Source: DATEOR01 sp036279015 (GTDB taxonomy: Bacteria > Actinomycetota > Thermoleophilia > Gaiellales > Gaiellaceae). Taken from it: a stretch of 64,000 nucleotides of DNA. Under the pieces are notes generated by a model, which saw nothing but the letters and a program-made list of their open reading frames with translations, did not search any database and was not told the origin of the DNA. Where the stretch lies: the NCBI GenBank assembly GCA_036279015.1, contig DASUJY010000023.1:1-64000 (forward strand), in the 5' to 3' direction. Of this stretch, positions 16,615 through 24,137 are shown in pieces. Position numbers and translations under genes: made by a program. Every line of letters starts with the position of its first letter. Position 1 is the first letter of the stretch.

Positions 16615-18968
16615 TCGAGCATCGTTCGTTCGCCGTCGAGCCGTGGGCTGTCCGCGAGGCCGAGCTCGACCTGGACGTGCTCGCACAGTCCGGCTCGGTC
16701 TTCGCGCTCGCGAACGGCCACATCGGTCTGCGCGGAAACTTCGATGAGGGCGAGCCGAACGGCCTTCCGGGCACTTATCTGAACGGCTTCTACGAGGAGC
16801 GGCCGCTGCCCTACGCGGAAGCGGGCTACGGCTATCCGGAGGCGGGCCAGGTGGTCGTGAACGTCACCAACGGCAAGATCGTCCGCCTGCTCGTGGACGA
16901 CGAGCCCTTCGACGTCCGCTTCGGCGACCTGCTCGGCCACGAGCGCGTGCTCGACTTCCGGGACGGCGTGCTGCGCCGCACCGCCGACTGGCGCTCGCCT
17001 GCCGGGCAGCGGGTGCGAGTCGCCTCGACGCGGCTCGTCTCGTTCGTGCAGCGTGCGGTCGCGGCGATCTGCTACGAGGTCGAGCCCCTCGAGGCTCCGG
17101 CACGGCTCGTCGTGCAGTCGGAGCTCGTCGCGAACGAGCCGATGCCAGCTTTCAGCGACGATCCCCGGGCCGCGGCCGCGCTCGCTCCGACCCTCGAGGG
17201 GGAGCTCGCCGGCGATCTCGGGGCGAAGGTCGTGCTCGTCCACTCGACAACCCGTAGTCGCCTTCGCCTCGCCGCCGGCATGGACCACGCGGTCGACGCC
17301 TCCGACCGGATCGAGATCGGCGTGGCGGAGACGAGCGCCGATTTGGGCCGGGTGACGATCACCGCCGATCTCGAGCCGGGTCAGCGTCTCCGCGTCGTCA
17401 AGTTCCTCGCCTACGGCTGGTCGAGCCGCCGCTCGGCCGCCGCGCTGCTTGACCAGGTGGCAGCAGCGCTCGCCGAGGCGCGCCACACAGGTTGGGAGGG
17501 GCTCGTCGAGTCGCAGCGCGCCTACCTCGGCGACTTCTGGGACCGCGCCGACGTCGAGCTCGAGGGCGACGCCGAGCTGCAGCAGGCGGTGCGCTTCGCC
17601 CTCTTCCACACGCTGCAGGCGGGCGCCCGGGCCGAGCGGCGGGCGATCCCGGCGAAGGGCCTCACCGGTCCCGGCTACAACGGGCACGCCTTCTGGGACA
17701 GCGAGACCTTCGTGCTGCCCGTTCTCACGTACACGGTTCCGCACGCCGCGGGCGATGCGCTGCGCTGGCGGCACGCGACCCTGGAGCTCGCCCGCGACCG
17801 AGCTCGCCAGCTCGGCTTCGAGGGCGCCACCTTTCCTTGGCGCACGATCGCCGGCGAGGAGTGCTCGAGCTACTGGCCGGCCGGGACGGCCGCCTTCCAT
17901 GTCAATGCGGACATCGCGGACGCCGCCGCTCGCTACGTCGCCGCCGCAGGCGACGAGGACTTCGAGCGGACCGCGGGGCTCGAGCTGCTCGTCGAGACGG
18001 CGCGGCTGTGGCGCTCGCTCGGCCACCACGACGTCGAAGGCCGGTTCCGCATCGACGGCGTCACCGGCCCCGACGAGTACAGCGCGGTCGCCGACAACAA
18101 CGTCTACACGAACCTGATGGCGCAGCGGAATCTCGAGCTCGCTGCCAGCGCAGTCGAGCGCCACGGCGACCGCTGCGCCGAGCTCGGCGTCGATCCGGAG
18201 GAAGCGGCCGCCTGGCGCGATGCCGCCCGCTCCATGGTCGTACCCTACGACGAGCGGCTCGGCGTCCACCCGCAGGCGGAGGGCTTCACCGAGCACGAGC
18301 GCTGGCACTTCGAGCGCACCGCCACGGAGCAGTATCCGCTGTTGCTTCACTTCCCCTACGTCGACCTCTACCGCAAGCAGGTCGTCAAGCAGGCCGACCT
18401 CGTCCTCGCGCTCCATCTGCGGGGCGATGCGTTCAGCGGCGAGGAGAAGGCGCGCGACTTCGCCTACTACGAGCAGCTCACGGTGCGCGACTCGTCCCTC
18501 TCGGCCTGCACGCAGGCCGTCGTCGCCGCCGAGGTCGGGCACGTGGAGCTCGCGTACGACTACTTCGGCGAGGCGGCTCTGATCGACCTCGACAATCTGG
18601 AGCACAACACGGATGACGGCCTCCACATCGCTTCGCTTGCGGGCGCGTGGATCGCCGCCGTTGCCGGCTTCGGCGGCATGCGCGACCACGGCGGCATGCT
18701 CAGCTTCGCGCCGCGGCTCCCGGAACGGCTCAACCGGCTCGCCTTCGGACTCTGCTTCCGCGGCTGTCGTCTTCGCGTCGAGGTCGAGCACGAGCACGCC
18801 CGCTACACACTGCGCGACGGGCCGCGGCTCGAGCTTCTTCACCATGGCGAGTCGGTGACCGTCGCACCCGAGGAGCCGGCCGTACGTCCGATCCCTCCGC
18901 CGCCGCGGCGGGACCCGCCTCGCCAGCCGCCTGGACGCGCGCCGGCTCGAAGGCAGCCTGCACGGTGA
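16611..18968 (+). CDS. Glycoside hydrolase family 65 phosphorylase (trehalose/kojibiose/maltose type)
   Basis: A 785-residue GH65 protein. It has an N-terminal beta-sandwich (SVFALANGHIGLRGNFDEGE), an (alpha/alpha)6 catalytic barrel (GHAFWDSETFVLP, ATFPWRTIAGEECSSYWPAG) and the catalytic acid Glu489 in GVTGPDEYS. The phosphate-handling region includes RKQVVKQADLV. GH65 phosphorylases split an alpha-linked disaccharide with phosphate to beta-glucose 1-phosphate, the substrate of the HAD enzyme encoded just upstream with a GTGA overlap. The final 25 residues are Pro/Arg-rich and disordered. The disaccharide specificity (trehalose, kojibiose, nigerose) cannot be read directly. Confidence 0.92.
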   Translation: MIEHRSFAVEPWAVREAELDLDVLAQSGSVFALANGHIGLRGNFDEGEPNGLPGTYLNGFYEERPLPYAEAGYGYPEAGQVVVNVTNGKIVRLLVDDEPFDVRFGDLLGHERVLDFRDGVLRRTADWRSPAGQRVRVASTRLVSFVQRAVAAICYEVEPLEAPARLVVQSELVANEPMPAFSDDPRAAAALAPTLEGELAGDLGAKVVLVHSTTRSRLRLAAGMDHAVDASDRIEIGVAETSADLGRVTITADLEPGQRLRVVKFLAYGWSSRRSAAALLDQVAAALAEARHTGWEGLVESQRAYLGDFWDRADVELEGDAELQQAVRFALFHTLQAGARAERRAIPAKGLTGPGYNGHAFWDSETFVLPVLTYTVPHAAGDALRWRHATLELARDRARQLGFEGATFPWRTIAGEECSSYWPAGTAAFHVNADIADAAARYVAAAGDEDFERTAGLELLVETARLWRSLGHHDVEGRFRIDGVTGPDEYSAVADNNVYTNLMAQRNLELAASAVERHGDRCAELGVDPEEAAAWRDAARSMVVPYDERLGVHPQAEGFTEHERWHFERTATEQYPLLLHFPYVDLYRKQVVKQADLVLALHLRGDAFSGEEKARDFAYYEQLTVRDSSLSACTQAVVAAEVGHVELAYDYFGEAALIDLDNLEHNTDDGLHIASLAGAWIAAVAGFGGMRDHGGMLSFAPRLPERLNRLAFGLCFRGCRLRVEVEHEHARYTLRDGPRLELLHHGESVTVAPEEPAVRPIPPPPRRDPPRQPPGRAPARRQPAR

Positions 18969-18990
18969 CTACTCGACCGCCGAGACGCGC

Positions 18991-18996
18991 TAGCCT
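18991..18996 (+). promoter_or_regulatory. Predicted -10 element, leaderless promoter of cupin gene
   Basis: TAGCCT lies seven bases before the GTG start at 19004, with no ribosome-binding sequence between. Confidence 0.4.
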
Positions 18997-19003
18997 ACGC
19001 GCC

Positions 19004-19459
19004 GTGAAGCGCTGGGACCTCCTGTCGCTGCCGCCGTCGACGGAGAAGGAGCGTCCGCGTGAGCCGGGCGCCGACGCGCCCCGCGTTCCGCGTCGAGAGA
19101 GGCAGATCCCGCGCGTCCTCTTCAGCGCACCGGAGTGCCGGGCGGTCGCGATCGAGCTCGAGAGCGGAGAGACGATGGGGAACCACCACGTGCGCGAGCG
19201 CGCCGTGGTGCAGGTGATCGGGGGTCGCGTCGCGATCGAGGTCTCCGGCGAGACGACCGAATGCGCGGCCGGCACGCTCGTCACCTTCGCCCCCGGCGAG
19301 GAGCACAGCGTCCACGCGCTCGAGGACGCGACACTGCTCCTGATCCTCGCGCCGTGGCCGGCTGCGAAGCACTACACGGACAGCGACTCCGGGCGTGCGC
19401 AGGAGCTTCCGCCCAACGCGTCCGTCGCGCCGATCTCCTCGCCGAGCGAGCACGCCTGA
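19004..19459 (+). CDS. Cupin-domain protein
   Basis: A 151-residue cupin with a GTG start (MKRWDLLSLPP...). Cupin motif 1 is seen in GETMGNHHVRERAVVQVIGG (His-x... Glu) and motif 2 in LVTFAPGEEHSVHAL. The C-terminal 30 residues are flexible. Single cupins of this size may be metal-dependent oxygenases, isomerases or sensors. The open frame extends far upstream, but that extension overlaps the GH65 gene in another frame and is discarded. Confidence 0.78.
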   Translation: MKRWDLLSLPPSTEKERPREPGADAPRVPRRERQIPRVLFSAPECRAVAIELESGETMGNHHVRERAVVQVIGGRVAIEVSGETTECAAGTLVTFAPGEEHSVHALEDATLLLILAPWPAAKHYTDSDSGRAQELPPNASVAPISSPSEHA

Positions 19460-19531
19460 CCTCCTGCGTCTGATCCTGGATTCGCCCCGACCGGGGATGG
19501 GCAGGCTGAAACGGAAAGGAGGCCCGCCACC

Positions 19532-20236
19532 ATGGCCGAGTCGAACCCGAGCGCTCTGCGGGGCAGTTTGATCCCGGGGCCGGAGCGCCCCGCGACCGAC
19601 CCCGAAGAGGTGGACGTCTGGGAGCACGTCTCACCGCGGCACGTCAGCGCAGATGAGTGGGAGCGCTTCCGCACGTATATGGCCGAGATCTTCGGCGCGT
19701 TCGGTATGGACCTGGATCAGCCCGGGACCGAGCGGACGCCCGAGCGGTTCCTCAAGGCGATCTACGACGCGACGGCCGGCTACGAGGGCGATCACAACGC
19801 ACTGACGGCGTTTCCGACCGAGTGCGAGGGTCCCGATTGCCGGCTGAGCCAGATCATCGAGGGCCCGATCTCGTTCTACTCCCTCTGCGAGCACCACTCG
19901 CTGCCCTTCCACGGCTTCGCTCACGTCAGCTACATCGCCGGCGACCGGATCATCGGCATCTCGAAGCTCACGCGGCTCGTGCGCCTGTTCGCACGCCGAT
20001 TCACGGTGCAGGAGCGGCTCGGGCGCGAGATCGCAGACGCGCTCGTGGAGGTGATGGAGCCGCTCGGCGTCGCGGTCCACCTGGAGGCGGCGCATCTCTG
20101 CACGCAAATGCGCGGCGTCCGCGAGGAGCACTCGCGCACCGTGACGACGTTCTGGCGCGGCGTCTTCGACGACGACCCCCCGATCCGGCATGCGTTCCTC
20201 CACCAGGTCGAGGCACGCAACCCCTGGCGCGGCTGA
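19532..20236 (+). CDS. folE: GTP cyclohydrolase I
   Basis: A 234-residue FolE, which opens GTP to 7,8-dihydroneopterin triphosphate, the first step of folate (and pterin) synthesis. Signatures: GTERTPERFLKAIYDATAGYEGD, the zinc/active-site motif SLCEHHSLPFHGFAHVSYI, GISKLTRLVRLFARRFTVQE and the second zinc Cys in AAHLCTQMRGV. It carries an N-terminal extension of about 45 residues relative to the core. A strong ribosome site (AAAGGAGG) precedes the ATG. Stand-alone position, with no other folate genes nearby. Confidence 0.95.
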   Translation: MAESNPSALRGSLIPGPERPATDPEEVDVWEHVSPRHVSADEWERFRTYMAEIFGAFGMDLDQPGTERTPERFLKAIYDATAGYEGDHNALTAFPTECEGPDCRLSQIIEGPISFYSLCEHHSLPFHGFAHVSYIAGDRIIGISKLTRLVRLFARRFTVQERLGREIADALVEVMEPLGVAVHLEAAHLCTQMRGVREEHSRTVTTFWRGVFDDDPPIRHAFLHQVEARNPWRG

Positions 20237-20313
20237 CGTCGCGAGCATCGGTGAGTATGCGCGCGGCGACGGTCGTGGCGATCCTGCCCGGCTGCGCCGA
20301 GAGACGGCTGACC

Positions 20314-21294
20314 ATGGCGCTTGCTCTTCAGGACTCGGTGCTCGTGCCCGTAAGGCGCGTGCTGGACGCGGTTCCGCCCGCGTCCGGTGCGGCGGTGATG
20401 GGCACCGGCATCATCTCGATCGACCTCACGGTGGACGGGTACGAGACGCTGTCGCGCGTCTTCCTGGCGCTCACGATCGTGCTCTGGGCCGGTCTCGGGC
20501 TCATCGTCGCCGGCCGCGTGCTCTTCGACCGGGGGCGGGCCCGGCTCGAGGCGGCCTCGCCGGCCTCCCTGACGGGCGTCGCCGGGACGGCGGTCCTCGG
20601 CGCGCGCTTGGCGCTCCTCGGCTGGAGCCACGTCGGCGCTGCGCTCCTCGCAATCGCGTTCTGCGTCTGGCTCGCCCTCGTGCCGCGCGTCCTCGGCCGC
20701 TGGACCGTGCCCACCGTGGGCGTCTCGTTCGTGCTCGTCGTCTCGACTGAGTCGCTCGCCGTCCTCGCTGCGATCCTCGCCGCGCGGGAGGACGTCCTCT
20801 GGCTCGGCGTCGGCGCGCTCGCCGCTCTCGCGCTCGGGCTCGCCGCCTACCTGTTCGTGCTCTCGCGCTTCGACCTGCACCAGCTCGTGACGGGCCGCGG
20901 CGACCACTGGGTCGCAGGCGGCGCGCTCGCGATCGCGACGCTCGCCTGCGGCCGGTCGGCCGAGGCGGCGCAGTCCATCGAAGCGCTCGGAAGCCTGGAG
21001 GACGGTCTCGGTGTCGCGGCGCTCGCGCTCTGGGCGGCCGCAGCGCTCTGGCTGCCGGCGCTCGTCGCGGGCGAGGTGCTCGCGCCGAGATTCGCCTACG
21101 ACGCGCGGCGCTGGTCGACCGTCTTCCCGGTCGGCATGTACACGGCCTCGAGCTACGTCGTCGGCCAGGTGGAGGGGATCGGCGGGCTCGTCGACTTCGC
21201 ACGCGTCTGGATCTGGGTCGGCTTCGCCGTCTGGCTCGTCGTCTTCGCGGCGCTCCTCAGGCGCGGGCTCGCTCTCTGGCGGGGATCCGTCTAG
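20314..21294 (+). CDS. SLAC1/TDT-family membrane transporter-like protein
   Basis: A 326-residue membrane protein with about ten hydrophobic helices and the TDT/SLAC1 pattern: PPASGAAVMGTGIISI at the N-terminus and FPVGMYTASSYVVGQVEG near the C-terminus. Relatives include TehA, sulfite/malate exporters and plant SLAC1 anion channels, so a small-anion channel or exporter is the likely function. It ends next to, and converges with, narI, and nitrate, nitrite or sulfite are reasonable candidate anions by context only. An alternative start at 20257 adds 19 residues; the ATG at 20314 was preferred as the family begins there. Confidence 0.75.
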   Translation: MALALQDSVLVPVRRVLDAVPPASGAAVMGTGIISIDLTVDGYETLSRVFLALTIVLWAGLGLIVAGRVLFDRGRARLEAASPASLTGVAGTAVLGARLALLGWSHVGAALLAIAFCVWLALVPRVLGRWTVPTVGVSFVLVVSTESLAVLAAILAAREDVLWLGVGALAALALGLAAYLFVLSRFDLHQLVTGRGDHWVAGGALAIATLACGRSAEAAQSIEALGSLEDGLGVAALALWAAAALWLPALVAGEVLAPRFAYDARRWSTVFPVGMYTASSYVVGQVEGIGGLVDFARVWIWVGFAVWLVVFAALLRRGLALWRGSV

Positions 21295-21304
21295 CGGTGC
21301 GGGC

Positions 21305-22009
21305 TCAGCGTCCCGCCGCGCGCGGAGGGGCGTAGCGGCGGCGGTAGAGCACGTAGGGCCGTCCGAGGTACTGGAACGGGATGCTCCAGACGTGCACGAG
21401 CCGGCTGAACGGCCAGAGGGCGTAAAGCATCCAAGGGATCGCCGCGTGGAGCTGGTAGGCGACCGGGGCGTCCGACATGAGCTCGGGCTTCGGGTCGTAG
21501 AAGAGCGAGCGGAACCACGGGCCGACGCTCATGCGGTAGTCGTAGCCGGAGCCGAAGACGTTGTAGCCGACGGCCTGGATCTGGCCGAGCACGATCAGGA
21601 CGAAAAGGAGCATGTAGACGGCGACGTCCGCGGTCGAGGTGGTGACGCGGATGCGCGCGATGGCGCCGCGACGGTACGCGAGGATGACGAGCCCGATCAG
21701 GCAGATGAACCCTGCGATCCCGCCGCCGATCCCGGCCAGGTGGTGGTAGACGTCCTCGGAGATGCCGATGGCCCGGGTCGTCCTGGAGGGGATGAGCTCG
21801 CCGATGACGTGGCCGACGATGACTGCGATGGCGCCCCAGTGGAAGAGGTTCGAGCCCCAGGCGAGCAGGCGGCTCTCGAGCAGCTGGGTCGACCGGCTCG
21901 TCCAGCCGAGCTGATCCTTGCGGTAGCGCCAGATGTGCCCGCCGACGAAGAGCGCCATCGCCGTGTAGGGGAGGATGACCCAGACGTAGAGATTGGCAGT
22001 CTCGCTCAC
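21305..22009 (-). CDS. narI: Respiratory nitrate reductase gamma subunit
   Basis: A 234-residue cytochrome b subunit with five hydrophobic helices (YVWVILPYTAMALFVGGHIWRY; LFHWGAIAVIVGHVIGELIP; VYHHLAGIGGGIAGFICLIG; VAVYMLLFVLIVLGQIQAVG; LHAAIPWMLYALWPFSRLVH). It anchors NarGH to the membrane and passes quinol electrons through two b hemes. Candidate heme-ligand histidines are in GGHIWRY, GHVIGE, LHAAIP and RLVHVWS. The GTG start overlaps the narJ stop (GTGA). Last gene of the operon. Confidence 0.93.
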   Translation of the reverse strand: MSETANLYVWVILPYTAMALFVGGHIWRYRKDQLGWTSRSTQLLESRLLAWGSNLFHWGAIAVIVGHVIGELIPSRTTRAIGISEDVYHHLAGIGGGIAGFICLIGLVILAYRRGAIARIRVTTSTADVAVYMLLFVLIVLGQIQAVGYNVFGSGYDYRMSVGPWFRSLFYDPKPELMSDAPVAYQLHAAIPWMLYALWPFSRLVHVWSIPFQYLGRPYVLYRRRYAPPRAAGR

Positions 22010-22614
22010 GGGCGCGCCCCGAGCCCGGGCATCACCTCGGGCGGCGCGAACGGCTCGAGGCCGACGCGCTCGTCCGGCGGCCCCTCCGCGAGCAGGCGCG
22101 CGAGCCGGTCGCGTTCGGGCGCGGCGAGTCGCGGCAGCGAGCCGCAGAGCGCCTCGAGCAGGCAGGCCCAGGGGCTTTCGACCTCCGCGAGCCGGCGTCG
22201 GAGCAGCTCGAGCGCGAGGCGGTGCTCGGCGAGGAGCGTCTTCCCGTAGTCGTCGGGCGCGAGGGCCGCGAACTCGAGGAGCGCCGGCAGGAAGTCCGGC
22301 AGCTCCTCGGTGTCGAGGGGGAGGCCGGCGGCCGCGTACAGCCGCTTCAGGCGCAGCAGGGCCATGCCGCGCTTCCGCGTGTCGCCATGCAGGTAGTACG
22401 TGAGGTGGAGGCTCGTCCGCCGGTCGAGGTCGAAGGTCTCGACATAGCAGCGCTGCCGCTCCGCGAGCGGCGTCTCGCGCCACCAGTGCCAGAAGGGGGC
22501 GAGCCCGGTGTCAGCCTCGCCGGCGGCCGCCGCGAGGACCCCGTCGACCTCCTCGCTCGGGTAGTCGAGCGCGAGCGAGAGGAGCCGGTACGGCGTCTCC
22601 CGGCTCCGCCTCAC
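22006..22614 (-). CDS. narJ: Nitrate reductase molybdenum cofactor assembly chaperone
   Basis: A 202-residue, all-helical NarJ/TorD-family protein: LLSLALDYPSEEVDGVLAAA at the N-terminus and the family motif YVETFDLDRRTSLHLTYYLHGDTRKRG. NarJ binds apo-NarG and promotes insertion of the Mo-bisMGD cofactor before membrane attachment. Start and stop overlap narH and narI by 4 nt each, typical for this operon. Confidence 0.93.
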   Translation of the reverse strand: MRRSRETPYRLLSLALDYPSEEVDGVLAAAAGEADTGLAPFWHWWRETPLAERQRCYVETFDLDRRTSLHLTYYLHGDTRKRGMALLRLKRLYAAAGLPLDTEELPDFLPALLEFAALAPDDYGKTLLAEHRLALELLRRRLAEVESPWACLLEALCGSLPRLAAPERDRLARLLAEGPPDERVGLEPFAPPEVMPGLGARP

Positions 22615-24137
22615 GTGTCGTCTCCGAGCAGTTTCAGCCGGCGTCCGCTCGGCATCCGTTGCGGCGGATAGCCGACCGAGCCGTAGCCGCCGGGCCCGCC
22701 CTCGAGCGAGCAGCCGGCGTGCTCGGCCTCGAGGCGGTCGGCGAGCTCGGCATGCGCCTTCGGGATCACGTACCGGTCCTCGTACTTGGCGATCGCGAGT
22801 AGCCGGTACATCGCCTCGAGCTCGATCGTGTCGAGCCCGACCGAGCGGGCGAGCTCCTCGTCGCGGCCGCCGCCGAGCTGGATCGAGCGCATGACGCCCC
22901 GCATCGCGGCGAGGCGGCGGAGCACCCGGCGGATCACGTCGGAGTCGCCGGCCGAGAGCAGGTTGGCGAGGTACTCGACCGGGATCCGCATGCGCTCGAT
23001 CGCCGGGAACACATCGTCGGGATCGCCGTCGTAGCCGTCCGTCGCGAGCGCCGAGTCGATCGGCGAGAGCGGCGGCACGTACCAGACCATCGGCATCGTC
23101 CGGTATTCCGGGTGGAGCGGCAGCGCGATCCGCCAGTCGACCGCGAGCTTGTAGACCGGCGAGCGCCGCGCCGCTTCGAGCCAGTCGTCGGCGATGCCCT
23201 CGGCGCGCCCGGCCGCCTGCACCTCCGGGTCGTTCGGGTCGAGGAAGAGCGAGAGCTGCGACTCGAGCAAGTGCTGCGGGTCGGGGACCGACGCGGCCTC
23301 CTCGACCCGGTCGGCGTCGTAGAGGACGAGCCCCAGGTAGCGGAGGCGGCCGACGCAGGTCTCCGAGCAGATCGTCGGCAGCCCGACCTCGAGCCGCGGG
23401 TAGCAGAGCGTGCACTTCTCCGCTTTGCCGGTCCTGTGGTTGAAGTAGACCTTCTTGTACGGGCAGCCGGAGACGCAGAAGCGCCAGGCGCGGCACTTGT
23501 CCTGGTCGACGAGGACGACGCCGTCCTCCTCGCGCTTGTACATCGCGCCCGACGGGCACGAGGCGACGCAGCTGGGATTGAGGCAGTGCTCGCAGATGCG
23601 CGGGAGGTAGAACATGAACGCCTGCTCGTACTCCATCCGGACCTTGTCCTCGATGCCGGCGAGGAGCGGGTCGTGGACGGCGTGCTCGGGGGCGCCGGCG
23701 AGGTTGTCGTCCCAGTTCGGCCCGGTCTTCACGCTGATCCGGTCGCCGGTGAGCTGGGAGCGCGGCGTCGCGACGGGGTCGTGCTCGGAGAGCGGCGCGT
23801 TGATCAGCGTCTCGTAGTCGTACGTCCACGGCTCGTAGTAGTCGTCGATCGTCGGCAGGTCCGGGTTCCAGAAGATCGTGAGCAGCTTGCGGAGCTGCCC
23901 GCCGCCCTTGAGCCGGAGCCGTCCCTTGCGGTCCAGCTCCCAGCCGCCGCGCCATTTGTCGTTGTCCTCGTACGTGCGCGGATAGCCGAGCCCCGGCTTC
24001 GTCTCGACGTTGTTGAACCAGACGTACTCGGTCCCGGGCCGGTTCGTCCACACCTGCTTGCAGGTGACCGAGCAGGTGTGGCAGCCGATGCACTTGTCGA
24101 GGTTCATCACCATCGCCACCTGCGCGCGGACTCGCAT
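22611..24137 (-). CDS. narH: Respiratory nitrate reductase beta subunit
   Basis: A 508-residue iron-sulphur subunit. The first cluster ligands are Cys16, Cys19, Cys22 and Cys26 (CIGCHTCSVTC). Further ferredoxin-like motifs are CEHCLNPSCVASCPSG and CRAWRFCVSGCPYKK; in the latter a Trp replaces a Cys, giving the [3Fe-4S] cluster as in other NarH. CTLCYPRLEVG and CSETCVGR complete the four clusters. It passes electrons from NarI to NarG. The ATG shares one base with the narG stop (TAATG). Confidence 0.95.
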   Translation of the reverse strand: MRVRAQVAMVMNLDKCIGCHTCSVTCKQVWTNRPGTEYVWFNNVETKPGLGYPRTYEDNDKWRGGWELDRKGRLRLKGGGQLRKLLTIFWNPDLPTIDDYYEPWTYDYETLINAPLSEHDPVATPRSQLTGDRISVKTGPNWDDNLAGAPEHAVHDPLLAGIEDKVRMEYEQAFMFYLPRICEHCLNPSCVASCPSGAMYKREEDGVVLVDQDKCRAWRFCVSGCPYKKVYFNHRTGKAEKCTLCYPRLEVGLPTICSETCVGRLRYLGLVLYDADRVEEAASVPDPQHLLESQLSLFLDPNDPEVQAAGRAEGIADDWLEAARRSPVYKLAVDWRIALPLHPEYRTMPMVWYVPPLSPIDSALATDGYDGDPDDVFPAIERMRIPVEYLANLLSAGDSDVIRRVLRRLAAMRGVMRSIQLGGGRDEELARSVGLDTIELEAMYRLLAIAKYEDRYVIPKAHAELADRLEAEHAGCSLEGGPGGYGSVGYPPQRMPSGRRLKLLGDDT

